A stretch of 64,000 nucleotides of DNA from Siphonodentalium dalli (Eukaryota; Mollusca; Scaphopoda; Gadilida; Siphonodentaliidae): the NCBI GenBank assembly GCA_032622095.1, contig CP136066.1, positions 153,599,152 through 153,663,151 on the forward strand, read 5' to 3'. Positions 23,846-37,026 of this stretch are shown piece after piece. The position numbers and the translations under genes are program-made. How positions within the stretch are numbered: the stretch's first letter is position 1; every line of letters starts with the position of its first letter. The notes beneath the pieces were generated by a model, which did not search any database, was not told where the DNA came from, and saw only the letters and a program-made list of their open reading frames with translations.

Positions 23846-24093
23846 CCCTTTGAGTGCCAGGTCGCATTTTGTATCAACCCATATACCTGTGCCAATGCAT
23901 TCTCTTATATATGCTAGTCGACCATAGGTCGCCTCGCATATATAAGAGAAAGAATTGGCCTAACAATTATTTTTTTGTATTTTTTTTTTTTTTTTACAAT
24001 TTTTTACAATTTTAATAATTTATTCTTATATTCTTTAACAGACTTATTATGTAGGTTTAGGGCCGATGAGATCGGCCCCTGGCACTCCAAGGG
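23846..24093. mobile_element. TTAA-flanked element, AGTGCCAGG type
   Basis: TTAA-CCCTTTGAGTGCCAGG ... CCTGGCACTCCAAGGG-TTAA. The internal hairpin ATTCTCTTATATATGC ... GCATATATAAGAGAA is shared with the ATGACTGG type. TTAA target plus CCC/GGG ends are the signature of piggyBac-superfamily elements; this is a non-autonomous copy. Confidence 0.85.
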
Positions 24094-25107
24094 TTAAAGG
24101 CATAGTCCTGTTATTTTCAAGTGACATAAAATTTGCCAAATTATTTAGAGTCAAGTGACTCTCACTAGTATATAGCCTAGCTGCTGTGAGCTATCGTCAA
24201 TTCAACTCAGAGAGTGAAAGTACATAGATGCAGCATACAAATTCAGCAAGTGAAAGTGAAAGAGAAAGTCACTCTTGAGGAAAGTGACTCTATAAGATTT
24301 GGCAAACTTTATACCACTTGAAAATAACCAGACTATACCTTTAAGTCTGTCTTACAATAACATTAGGCTCATGCCCATACTCACGGGCTCCAAATAAAAG
24401 TGCAGGCCCAATTAATAGTGCAAGGGGGGGGGGAATTCCATTGAAAGTTAATAAAAGTGCAGACCCAAATAATAGTGCAGGGGGACTCTGAGCAAAACAC
24501 CAACATGCCTGGTTAAACAAATTAATTTTTGTAGTTGGTCAAGTATAGGAATCAACATAGTACATGTATGTCTCATGTGGTAATTTATTCAATATTAATT
24601 AAATGTCCATATGTATGCCATACATGTATACTTGAATATGTACATGCATAAAGTTATAAGCTCATCATTTTGATATCAGAATCATATAGAAATCTTGACT
24701 TTGTGCTCTTTTAAATTTTAATAGCTTCAAAATTAATAAACGTGCAGACCCAAATAAGCACTGTGCATGGGGGAAATTTCCCACGAAAATAATAAACGTG
24801 CATGCATGTTTATTTGGAGCCCAAGAGTAGGGAGCCTTGCATATATAAGAGCAATCTCCATACAGTTGCGTCCCTTTGCTATGTTTCGCGCTCCGGAAAG
24901 CATAGTAGTGACTGGTTTGCTGGCAGAGCTTGATATAAGAGAAAACATTGGTTGGCCTAACAATATTTACCTTGACTTTGTAAGGCCTGCAGTGCATTCT
25001 CTTATATATGGGAGTCTGCCTATGGGAGACTCGCATATATAAGAGAATACACTGGCACATGATCTTTAATGCTGCACCAACGCTGCTCCCGTCATGAAAG
25101 GGCTAAT
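24094..25107. repeat. Repeat-derived stretch with a degraded TTAA-type element
   Basis: 24107-24340 has an imperfect inverted repeat (GTCCTGTTATTTTCAAGTG ... CACTTGAAAATAACCAGAC). 24820-25107 holds two TCTCTTATATATG...CATATATAAGAGAA hairpins and ends GTCATGAAAGGGCTAA, a decayed TTAA border. Frames here come from the hairpins. Confidence 0.65.
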
Positions 25108-25362
25108 GGCTTATTTTTTATAACTTGGGATTTTAAATCAACAGAAAATCTTTTGTTGAATTGTTGTCATATTTTTCATGAGCAAAAGTTGACAGATTAT
25201 ATTCCTATAAGATTTAATAGTGTCAAATTAGATTAGCCTTCGTTTAATGCTAACAAACCTGCAACTCCAGGCTCCAAAGCATTTACGATTTGAATAGAAA
25301 GTTATTGCAATTTCGCCATTCAACTAACAAAATAACAACTGGCAGGAATAATACCGTATTGG

Positions 25363-25579
25363 TACAGTAATGCTCTAATTAATCGACCTCTTAACCAAAG
25401 CAGAATTATGGGTAACTTTTCAGGATTTAGTCGGAAATATGGCTTGTTGCCATTCATTGGAAAGCTCTCGCTTAGAGCTTTCCGATGAATGGCAACAAAC
25501 CCTATTTACGACTAAATCCTGAAAAGTTACCCATAATTCTGCTTTGGTTAAGAGGTCGATTACTTTGGGCATTACTGTA
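25363..25579. mobile_element. Palindromic TA element, copy 2
   Basis: TA-CAGTAATGCTCTAATTAA ... GGGCATTACTG-TA, hairpin centred near 25472 (GAAAGCTCTCGCTTAGAGC). Same family as 14052-14265 and 56226-56479. Confidence 0.9.
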
Positions 25580-25844
25580 TATCACCTAAAATCGTGACAA
25601 CTGCTTCTTGAGTGTCCAAATTTTACTCATTGCGGTATTTTCCAGAACATTTATGCAAACTGATACTGCTGGGCTAATGTTTTCTAGTATTTTAATGCCA
25701 AGAAATTAATGTAAGGTGAGTTGAGTACCACCATTGTTATTTAGTATTATTTAATGAGGAAATATGCAGCGCACCACAACTGATCATAATCAGTGTTATC
25801 TGAATCAATTTATTTTTTATTTTAAATTCGTTAAAAACATGGCC

Positions 25845-26905
25845 ACCAGCAGCCATCTTGGATTTCAAATTTTAATCCATCGGCACACCCTGCAGCCCAT
25901 ATTTATTGGAGAATTGATTTGAAAATTTACAGGCATGTCTAGGGTCACCTAGATAGGAGCTACCGAATTTGAATGAATTTTAATGAACAAATGGCTGTTG
26001 GCAAAATGGCTGTTGGCATCTTGCATGATTAAACACTCATTTGGGCACTCTATGTACAGACCACTATGTCACCACATCCCTCATCCAATCATCACCAACT
26101 GCATATGGATCTTCTGGGTGACCACTATATGGGAGGTATCGATGTTTTCCTGAAATTCGTTAAAAAAATATGGCCGCCACAGCAGCCATCTTAGTTCTCA
26201 AATTTGAATCCATTGGCACACCATGCAGCTCACATTTATTGAAGAATTGTTTAGAAAATGAGACATGTTTCGAATCACCCCTAGATGGGAGCTATCAAAT
26301 TTGAATGTTTTCTAAGAAAAAAATGGCCACCGGCAGCCATCCTAGATTTTACTCTTTGCTTGACTAAACCCTTTGGCACACCCCACAGATCACATCCCTC
26401 ATTTGATCATCACCAAACTTCATATGGATCTATGGAATGACCTCTATATGGGAGCTTACCATTTTTTTCCAAATTTTGTTAAAAAACATGGCGGCCAGTG
26501 GCCATCTTGTATTATATTCTTTGTATGACTAAATCCTTTAGCATACCCAACAGGTCACATCTCTCATCACCAAACTTCATATGGATCTTCAGGGTGGCCA
26601 ATAGATGGAAGCTATTGAATTTTAATAATTTTCTATGAAAAACATGGCTGCAGACAGCTATCTTGTATTTTATTCTCTGCATGATAAAATACTTTTTGCA
26701 TGCCATACAGCCAACATTTTTCATCCAATGATCCCAAATGTCATAAGGCTCTTCGGGTTGACCTCTGGTATTACTTAAACGTTTCAACTTTCTGCATTCC
26801 TAATAGCTTCACTGACTGTAATGTATGATATTATCCTCTCTTCCAATTTGAGCTACAATGTCATTGACACTTTCATTTCATATTTTTCTTGATAATAAAA
26901 GTTTA
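25845..26905. repeat. Diverged tandem family 1 (CAGCCATCTTGGATTTTA type), array 1
   Basis: Units of roughly 150-170 bases with AACATGGC(C/T)GCCAG, GCCATCTTGGATT, GGCACACCCTACAG, CACATCCCTCATCCGATCATC and CAAACTTCATATGGATCTTC recur with heavy divergence. The right end has GAGCTACAATGTCATTGACACTTTCA. Other arrays: 45030-45650 and 49010-49795. Confidence 0.85.
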
Positions 26906-27286
26906 ACAAACTTTGTATGATTTTTCAGTTGTACCAACTATGAATGCCTTCCATATCTTTTAAATTTGTTATCCAAATATTACATAAGAATTTCTGCCCA
27001 CAAAAAATTCTAAGAACAAATTGAGAAGTGAAATTTTTAATTAAAATGTAACTTTAGACTCAATTCTTACGAACAGGATTATGTCTTGGTGCCACTTCAA
27101 CAGATAATTCTCAGGTATTGAGAATTTATGACTTTTACTCATTATATTACTCTTGTTCTTGAAATGCAAAATGGTAGATCACATGTATAATAATTTTTAA
27201 TTCAAACCTGACGATATGCCGTGTTATACTTTATACTCTTTTTGTGAATAATGGCATTGATATTGATAATTTAAGTTTACCTTTAA

Positions 27287-27508
27287 CCCTTTTAGTGCCA
27301 GGGGCCGATCTCATCGGCCCTAATTTATGGTCTGTAGAGTGCCCTAAAAAAAAATTCAAAATTATTTAATTTTTTTTTTTTTTGGGGGTTAGTCAAATGC
27401 ATTCTCTTATATATGCAAGGCGACATATGGTCGACTCACATATATAAGAGAATGCATTGGAACAGGGTATATGGGTCGATACAAAAATCGGACCTGGCAC
27501 TCAAAGGG
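27287..27508. mobile_element. TTAA-flanked element directly upstream of exon 1
   Basis: TTAA-CCCTTTTAGTGCCAGG ... CCTGGCACTCAAAGGG-TTAA, with an internal ATTCTCTTATATATGC hairpin. Same type as 23846-24093. It ends about 60 bases before the exon 1 border, so it lies in the promoter or the last 5' UTR intron. Confidence 0.9.
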
Positions 27509-27569
27509 TTAATAACATTTTCCCCTAATTAATAGAGTTATTATTGGTGTTTAATTTTCTATGTTCCAG

Positions 27570-27906
27570 AAATATGGAAGTCAGTCATTAGTTGATCTTT
27601 TCTCCAACGTACCAACAGTCTCAAGATCGAAGCACAATGTCCGAATTAAAACAGAAGCTGAAAGACCCAAGAGTATGCCGAGTCTTCTTCTCATCACCGT
27701 TTGGAGGAATGGAAGGCGAAAGGGAGGAGCTAACCAAACGATATTTCCCACAAATTCAGCACTTGTGTCATTCACGCGGTCTTCAGTTTGTTGCCGTGGA
27801 CATGAGATGGGGAATAACCACAGACGCTGCTAGTAAAGCACAAACTATCAACATATGTCTCCGAGAAATCGATCGTTCAGATATCTTTGTTGGATTCTTT
27901 GGACAG
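27570..27906 (+). CDS. Exon 1: 5' UTR plus residues 1-90, DUF4062 N-terminal half
   Basis: A splice-acceptor-like tract ends with AG at 27568-27569, so 27570-27636 is probably 5' UTR and a further non-coding exon may lie upstream; a promoter at this site is the alternative. Translation starts at 27637 (context CACAATGT). The exon ends CAG|GTTTGT after a whole codon (phase 0). The conserved DUF4062 start (FFSSPFGGMEGERE, residues 17-30) and the DMRWGIT and ICLREIDRSD blocks are all here. Confidence 0.88.
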
Positions 27907-30900
27907 GTTTGTTTAAAAAACAGATCACAGAGAGTCTAATAATTAAAGCTGCTCTATCTCTTCCTGGCACCATTTCCAACAAAAATACAACATTTTTTTT
28001 GCAAACTCATTTTCTCACACAAGCCACATCTGGTGCTACCAATATTTCACTTGAAAGTGTTTTAAAAAATAGATTTTCAATCAAAAATGTAGTAATGATC
28101 CTGTGAATGATCTAAAAATATCCACATTTTCTGTCCCTGTTTTACAGAAAACTAGCTGAAACAAACAGGCTTATTCAGCCTATGGCTCCTGTGTGCGCTT
28201 TCCGCACATGACAGACAGATCCTATTCTTTTATATATATATAGATATCTATTATGCTACTTCAATATATCCTCATGCAAATAAGTTCATATTGGACCTAA
28301 ATATTAGTATTTGGTCATATTGGACTTATTTGATTCAGGAATATAAGCCCATAGTGGACTATGTATAACCCATTATTCCGTTGGATGGTGCGGGCAACAG
28401 TGAAAAAACATATAAAGAAGAGTGTATAGGGTATATCTTCTGCAACATATCCTCGTGCAAATAGGTTCATATTGGACTTATTTGTTTCTAAAATAGGTCC
28501 ATTGTGAGCTTATTTAAAAAAAAAAGTTTTTTATTTATTTAATTACATTTTTTAAATCAAAATTTTGAAAACTTAACACCATTATAACCTCCGCCAGGGT
28601 AACCCAAGTCACCACACCAAACTTGGTTGAAATCGGACCAGCAGTCTGGGAGAAAAATCCAGACAGACAAACTGACAGACAAATCCTACTCTTTTATATA
28701 CATAGATAATTGGAGAGAAAAAAATGATTTCATAGTTACAGAAGCTTCTGTTGACTTGTCTCTGATTCAAAATAATTATTTTATACCCTCGAATCTATAC
28801 AGAAAATTCAGGGAAGAGTTACACCATCTTTAATGCAAATATTTTATCCATTTGTTCAGTTTACACTCCTTCAAAGTGAATTTCAAAATTCGTAGCTGCC
28901 TCAATGATTACAATATGTTTAAACGTAAATTAAACGTATTTATTGTGACCAGGGATTGGGTAATCATATTCTGTATTTGTTTTGTATTTGTAATGATTAC
29001 AAATGTTGAAGTATTTGTAATAAAGAATTCTAGGAGCCAAAGTATTGTATTTGTAATGAAATACTCTGAAAAATTTGAGAGTACTTTCAATTACTTTTTG
29101 TAATTTACTTCAGATTACATCTTACTAAAATATTCTAGATTTTTTTAAAAGTTGAGATGAATCCTATCTTACAATAGCATCTATTGGTGGGGCCAATGGT
29201 TAAAATGAGTATATGTTGCATTGCTGCTTCAAAACATCAGAAGTGTTTTAGTCCAGATAACTAACATATCCCATTGATTCTAGCATCACACAGTGTTTTG
29301 ATAACAGTCAGCAAGGTGTGAATTAGCATTTGGTCATTATGAGATTGGCTGGCTTCAGACCTCACAATTTGTGACCCACATATACATGGAATATTTTTTA
29401 CATAACTCATAATTTTATACACAATGGTGTGGGTGCACAGGGGATCGGGATAAATATGTTCAAACAAACAACGATTACAAAATACACCACTAAGCTCTTA
29501 ATATCCTTAATAGCTCAGAATAGCTTGCTTTTTATAACTTAGGTTTTACAAACTTTTGTTGATAGCAGGGGCTTAGACAGGTTATTAGGCCATAGCCAGC
29601 CACCTGTCTTTTGGAAGGTCAAGAATGCATCTGCTAAAGTTGACAAGTATGGAAGGCCAAATTTGCTTAATGTATACATATTCATGTACTACCTAGCAGT
29701 TTCTCTTTACAGAAATTGAATACCTCTTATGGGGAATTGATTTTCTTTTAGGATTAAATTCTAATAAATTAGAGTTACCATTAGGATACTAATAAAGATA
29801 TATTCAGGGTTCCAGAGCACCATTTACAACAACATAAAAATATAATTTGAAAGTTTGTTTTGCTCTTTTCTATTGAAAACCATATATGTAATATAAACTA
29901 GAACCATAAATACTGTAGAATATAATTTTCTTATTGAAAAATTATCAAACTGATTTTTGGTCTCCCTCTAAAACTTCAAAACTTTAGGATAACTATTATA
30001 TATATAGGAAATAAATGGTAAGTAATCGAGTATAAACTCCAGGGAAATATCTCTGTCACAGAGAAATTCGGAAACTGGTCTCCCTCTAAACTTCAAAACT
30101 ATAGGAAAACTATTATATATATAGGAAATAAATGGTAAGTAATCGAGTATAAACTCCAGGGAAATATCTCTGTCACAGAGAAATTCTGAAACTGGTCTCC
30201 CTCTAAACTTCAAAACTATAGGAAACTATTATATATATAGGAAATAAATGGTAAGTAATCAAGTATAGACTCCAGGGAAATAGCTCTGTCACAGAGAAAT
30301 TCTGAAACTGGTCTCCCTCTAAACTTCAAAACTATAGGAAACTATTATATATATAGGAAATAAATGGTAAGTAATCGAGTATAAACTCCAGGGAAATATC
30401 TCTGTCACAGAGAAATTCGGAAACTGGTCTCCCTCTAAACTTCAAAACTATAGGAAAACTATTATATACATAGGAAATAAATGGTAAGTAATCGAGTATA
30501 AACTCCAGGGAAATATCTCTGTCATGGAGAAATTCTGAAACTGATCTGGCACTTTCGATTTTGGTAAATCTTCATCGGGACCTTGTTTGCTGTTAGATCA
30601 TGCCATGAATCTCTACTCTGGCTAACGCCCGTATCTAAGAGTAGATATTCATGGCATTATCTAGTTTGCTGTATGTTTGAGTTGAGGATAGGGTCTGCCT
30701 TTAATATACTGAGTATGTGAGGTGTTTTAGTGGAAGTCTAAAAACATCAAAAATTCCTGCATATATATCCTTGTCCACAACTTGAGCAATATTCAACAGA
30801 ATTTCTTGATATTTGGTGCGTGGTTCAGATTTGAGAAGACGCAAGCCAAGTTTGAATGTGGTCACGGTCCGATGATTTTTGATGGAGTTATGGCCCTTTT

Positions 30901-33900
30901 TACTCAGAAATCGCTGTTTTCGTGTTGTCCGCATGGTAATTTGAACAATATTCAACAGAATTTCTTGATATTTGGAACATGGTTCACATTTGAGAAGACG
31001 CAGGCCAAATTCGAATTTGGTCACAGTCTGATGATTTTTGATGATGATTTTTGACGGAGTTATGCCCATTTTCCATTTTCGACTTAGAAAGCACTGTGTT
31101 TGTCGCATAGTAACTTAAGCAATATTCAACAGAATTTCATGATATCTGGCATGTGGTTCTCATTTAAGAAGACGCATGCCAAGTTTTGAAATAACATTTG
31201 TGTGGTATCAGTGATTAATTGAGCATTCTTCAAAAGAATCTCTTGATACTTGGTGTGTGGCTCACCATTGAGTACATGCCATCGTCAAGTTTGAGTCAAA
31301 TTTTGCCAGAATTTGAATGCTTTGTTTTTAAAAAAGCCAACATCCAAAAAAGCCACCTTGATTTGGGGGACGTCTGCGACCTTTTATTCTTTTTATGTTT
31401 ACCCATACCATAGTATGGTAAACATAGTGTCAACGTTCGGATTGACCACTCATCATTCGTCCATCCATCCCTCAGTCCGTCTGTCTGTCTGTCCGTAGAC
31501 ACTTTACGCATGGTGCGATAACTTGAACATTTTCTATCTGATCGGAACCAAATTTTTTATATGAATTTCTCAGCACAAAGACAGATCGAGTTCGAATATG
31601 GATTTGATCCAACTATTTTTAACTGAGTTATGGCCCTTTTTCGAAAAAATATTCACTCTTGAAATTTTTTTTTTTTAGATTGAATACCTTGCTCAATTTA
31701 ACAAAAAAAATAAATAAATAAAACCAAAAATATAATAAATAAATAATTATGTTTTTTAATTTTTAATAATAAATAAATAATTATGTTTTTTAATTTTTTT
31801 TTATTTTAAGTTAACAAAATTTTAAAAACTAACACCATTATAACTCTGCCAAGGGTACCCCGAGTCACCACACCAAATTTGTTTAAATCGGTCAAAAATC
31901 TTGCGTTATGTACTGGTAAATTTGTTTGGAGCGTCATTAAATCCAATTCACCAATTCCATCCCATACCTTTGGACTACTTAGCTATAGTTGACGCTATAT
32001 TATTTTCTGATGTCTCTTATGCCAATGTGCAGATAAAGAAAGCTATGGTATCTAATTTTAAAAAAAGTTTCAACAAGACACATCACATGATATTAACAGT
32101 AGACTAGACTATATGTGCCGCATTCCACAGCTGAGTATATCACTCTACAGATGGTCTGAGGTCATTATAAATGTTATTGGTTTAATAGAGACTTCAACAT
32201 AAACAATGCCCTGTGATTTGTTGACAGCTCTGCTATATAATTGATATTAATGGGTCAGCAGTGAGGTGTCTTTATCTTGATGGCTATTGTTGGTAAATTC
32301 CAATTATTTGTGTTATGTACATTTGTCTATAATAGTATATAACAGTATAATTCAACATCAAAACTCTCATTTATGATTCTGATCATAGTAATTTACTATC
32401 TCACCAAGGGATGGGTTAACATCTGCCGATCGTGATCGGCCAAGTCGTTCTGTGGGAAATCGACTTTTGTATCACTCTTTTCATATTCCTGCACAACAAT
32501 AGCACTCCTATCCTTGTTTATAAGTAATAAAATAATTTACTTCAAATAATATTGGAATCAACAAATGTAATTCAAATTTAATAAATTTATGTTGGTATAT
32601 TTTTCAATTATCTTCATTTTTGGCATGCTTTATCATCTTACTTTAAATTTGTTATATTGTTTACTTACTATTTATTCTACCAGGTATTGTTTTTTTATTT
32701 TCTGATTTCTGAACGATCATATAATTTTGATTTTTAAATTAGGCCAAAGTTTGTGAAAAATGGCCAATTTTTTTTAGAAAATGGCAAAAAATTGGCCAAA
32801 AGAATTTTTTGGCCAGCGTGTACCCTGGTGACGGATTAATTTGCAAACCTTTTTGATTTTTCACATTTACCCACTGCGAGTGCCTTATTTCCCCTTAATA
32901 TCTTTCAGAGATATGGGTGGAATGGAGCTGATGATAAATCTCTGCAGGAGAACTTTGACAATGCTATACCCACCTATCCATGGCTGGAGAAGCATAGACA
33001 CAAGAGTGTGACAGAGCTCGAGTTTCTCCTCGGACATTTGAATAATCCAGGAGAAATGCCAGCGGTACTATGCTTCAGAGACAAGGTTAGATAATTAAAT
33101 AACAATATCTCCATTCTCCACCAGGGATATGGCTAGAAGGTTTCTGTTGGGGGTATCCTCATTGGAAATTCTAACAAGCTTTTCAAAAGTTGGATGAGAT
33201 GACCTATTTAGAATTTCCAACTGCACCCCTCACTAGTTTGAACCAAACCCAAATTCCAAAGTCCAGAAAATTATATTTTCACTTCATCCTACACGTCAAA
33301 CAAACTATATATAAACTTGTTAGGAAGAGATACACTATCTTTAAATACTAAGTTCAACTAACAGTCTAAGACTACAAATGAAAGATTGGTAATCAAGTAA
33401 CTACCCATCTCAAGTTATCAATGCATTAATAAAAGTTTTGTCATTGTAATTTATGGGTTTGAAATCTGAATAACATCTTTAAACATATCCTTGTATTTCT
33501 TTTATGACAGCAGGCAGTTGTATAGTGCAAGTTTCCTATGACGTAAACCAGCTAGTGAAATAGAAAGGGATAATACTGGTTTACATGTACATTGAAGTAC
33601 GATTGCCTTACTCTTCTGTAGAAGACTTTACGCTCTGATCCAGTGGCGGGATTTGTCATTTTAATCAACTTTATCATACAAATCAATATAAAATGCTATA
33701 TTTATTGGATAGAGTGATATCTTATGGTCATAATGATGTATTATAATCTAACATTTATGTTAAATTACGCACAGAATATGTTGTGTAATCAGGAATAACT
33801 TTCCTTTAATCTGTGTTTGTTTACACTCAGAGAAGACACAAACTGTTACCAAGTTTGGAGGTGAAATGATTTCAATTTCTTTTGAAATTATGTAAGCATT

Positions 33901-36900
33901 GTAATAAAATATATTTTTCACATGATATTACTACTTTCAATTGAAAACTCTTGTGGAGTTCAGAACAAATATGATGTTTTCTATGGAATATTCCGGTCAC
34001 AATGGTGACATTTTATTACCGTCATTTTGATGACTTTAGATGAGTGGGTACTTTACGCTTAAAGTCCACTATAGAAGAGTAAGGCAACCATACTTCAACA
34101 TAAACAAGTATCATTCCTACCATGTTCACTAGCTGGTTTACATCCAGGGTTCACACTGTCAGTGGCCAAATTGGCCAATGGTCAATATTTTTGGAAAGTT
34201 TATTATTGGCCAAAAAGTTTCAAGGTTATAAGACATTGCTAGCAATGCCCTCTCAAATTATCAGATCTCCACGAAAGCCTTAACTGGTTAACAGGTAATC
34301 AGCAGTAATCGCATGTCTATAACAATTTATCAAAAGTCACACATACTTACTTATCAAAACAACGATGATAAGATGCTAGAATGGTGTGTTTTCTTAATCA
34401 AGTGGCAACACGTTCCTGCTTTGTGGTTTAAAAATAAGACAATTTAGATGAATCAGTGCTAATTATTTGCTGCTCCCATCAGTACACATTTCCATATTCA
34501 CTTATGTCTAAATAGAAATTTATCAGTTATTGTTGCGCGTCTTTCTTTATATTTTTGTTTCAGTTTCAGTTTTCTTGATGATCCCATATTTTTGTTTTTT
34601 TCAATTTGGCCAATGTTTCTGAAAAATGACCAAAACAAATCAGAAATGGCAAAAATCGCCTCAATTAAGTTGCCAAAATCATATGATCTCAAGCTGGAAC
34701 CATTCCTTGCTGTGAGATACATTTCTGGTATTAAGGAATAGTTACAGTAATATGGGAGGCCGTTTTCACATTTATTCCTTATATGCGCTTAAGTGCAAAT
34801 ATTTATGCTTAAGCGCAAATACAAATTCATATGCATTGATCACCCCTGAATTAATTTTAAATGGCACAGGCCTAAATGCATCACTCAAGTCTATATAGGC
34901 CCACCATATCAGGGAAGCAATCCCCCAGTAACCCCTAATTCCCTTTTTATGACCATGGATATGGTATAGATCTGTGCAGGATATGTCTCTTTTATAAAAT
35001 ATACTGGATCTCTGGGATGGATACACAAATTCAAGTTACCCATAATTCTGCTGTCTTGTTGCCATTCATCGGAATGCTCTCAGTGAGAGCTTCATGATGA
35101 ATGGCAACAAGCCATATTTCCGACTAAATCCTGAAAAGTTACTCATAATTCTGCTGTGGTTAAGGAGTCGATTATTTAGGGCAATACTGTATTAACCCTT
35201 TGGCAGGTAGAACGACATTTATGTCTCCATATGGTTGGCAGGTGGAATAATATTTATGTCTCCATACGGTTGGCAGGTAGAACGACATTTATGTCTCAAT
35301 ACAGTTGGCAGATGGAACGACATTTATGTCGTTTACTATAGTTTTAGGGTAATATTATGTATATTGCGTATCATATTATTATACTGTGTACATAACTTCC
35401 AAAAACCATCACCTATTAAAAAGAATCTTTTCATGGCGCTAATGTGGATGGATGATATTATTTTCATTATTTACTTTGATTCATGCTTTTAATAATGCTG
35501 TTTGTAAGCTTTGTTTGTCACAATATGCGACGGCTATAATATTACTCAGTTTATTTGCAATATAATATTGATGTACTCACCCGCCAATGGGTTAACTAAG
35601 AAATATATTCACTGCATTGTTTTTGGATGTTATAAATTTCCCTGTCAGAAAAGGTCAGATCATCAGATAGTTTCCAGGTTTTGAATTGCATGAATATTAT
35701 CTTTATGGCCGAAGTCAGAGTAGTACTAGAGATTCATGGCATGATCTATCTTTTTGACCACTAGAAAAGAATTTTGGGCTTAAGTTATGGGCGGATTTAC
35801 TATAATAATAGATATTTGCAGTCAGTTGCATCAACTGAAATACATGTATTCTCCCAGCGGAAACCCTCGTTATAGCTTTTTTTCTTGTTAGGCCTATGAT
35901 GACATGATGTGTGCAGAAGGTGAAGCAAAGGGAGATAAGAAGCAAGTATTCAAATATTCTGCTGAAAGCGAGCATTCTGTTGAAATGATGAACGATGTCA
36001 AAAGGAGGGTTTTTGAAACAAGACGCAAGGTTTGTAAACCTCAGATTCTCTAGTTACAAGTATTATCCCCCATAAACGAAGTTTGGCAGGGAATATAGAA
36101 ATGGTTTCCGAAATGGGGTCAGTCAGTCTGTTACAACTCTGGAGCTCTCTATCTCACTCATCATAGGCATGATTCGAATGATTTTTAGTATGCTCAACGA
36201 TGTCTTTTGTACAGGTATGGCCATTAACATGAAAAATGCATCAGTGTCAATTTTTTATCTTTGTTGTTATAGCTCGTTTGAATTATATTTTGTATACTCC
36301 TGAAGCAGCATGGTGGAACAATATCCAGGCCAGTCTTAAGTAAACTACATACCCACATATAAAATAGTGGGTCTGATAACCTTTCATAGATATTTCATTT
36401 CCCAACACTGGGAATTCCACGTCAGTAGTGCCAATCAGAACTCACTATTAGTAGCACCAAGATAAAGGAGTCCAATCAAAACGATATGACATAATTCTGG
36501 GGAATACCACAAGTCTTCCGAGAAATGAAAAGTTGGTGGGAATACGATAGACTCAGTACCATATGAATCTGAGTGTTTGTTTACAAAGACTGTATCCAGA
36601 TGTAACATGTTTTGTTCATTCATTTCTTTTGAAGTTATACCACTATATTTACATACACCTAATATCTCTTCCGATTTCCCCATAGCGTTACGGTAGACAC
36701 GCCCCTTATCCAATACGTTCATAAAGCTATGAACGCAACGTGACGTCACTTCCAATGTCGTTCATAGGTTTATGAACTCATTGGTCCCGGAAATGACCAG
36801 ATATTGTCGGACATTGCCGACTGCTTGAGTATCTATATAGTACGTCCGGATTTGGCAAGAAATTTATTTTGGTCTATAATCAGTGTTGTTGCCCGTTGTT

Positions 36901-36970
36901 ACTGAGGGTTGATGTTAAAATAAGCCCGATACTGAATAGCGTTTTACCATTTTCCTTACCGTTACAAATA

Positions 36971-37026
<56 letters not shown>

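Larger units (their letters stand above)
27907..32908. other. Intron 1, repeat-filled
   Basis: 5.0 kb. It contains a dispersed repeat at about 28260-28700 (CAAATAAGTTCATATTGGAC...; ATAACCTCCGCCAGGGTAAC..., seen again at 31830, 58000, 59600 and 61120), the 117-bp array 29959-30545, a hairpin at about 30596-30661 (ATGCCATGAATCTCTACTCT and complement), tandem family 2 at 30770-31300 and an A/T-rich duplication near 31710-31800. Confidence 0.75.
33086..35891. other. Intron 2, repeat-filled
   Basis: 2.8 kb: an inverted-repeat element 33539-34146, a stretch of TTGGCCAA words (34150-34690) echoed near 32740-32820, a truncated TATGGGAGGCC element at 34751, a degraded palindromic TA element and a TTAA-flanked element 35196-35591. 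Confidence 0.75.

Noticed and set aside
24665-25060. 131-residue minus-strand open frame
   Set aside because: It is composed of the TCTCTTATATATG hairpins of TTAA-type elements; overlapping frames on the other strand come from the same palindrome.
27592-27636. Upstream extension of exon 1 by 15 residues
   Set aside because: It would need a non-ATG start just after an in-frame TAG; the first ATG at 27637 starts directly before the conserved domain.
29968-30213. Periodic 39-residue repeat protein on the minus strand
   Set aside because: It follows from a 117-bp tandem unit; neighbouring units of 116 and 118 bases break the frame.
36435-36755. 106-residue minus-strand frame in intron 3
   Set aside because: It lacks an ATG at its start (first ATG about 12 residues in), has no recognised motif and no supporting context. 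Kept only as a remark in the intron 3 entry.
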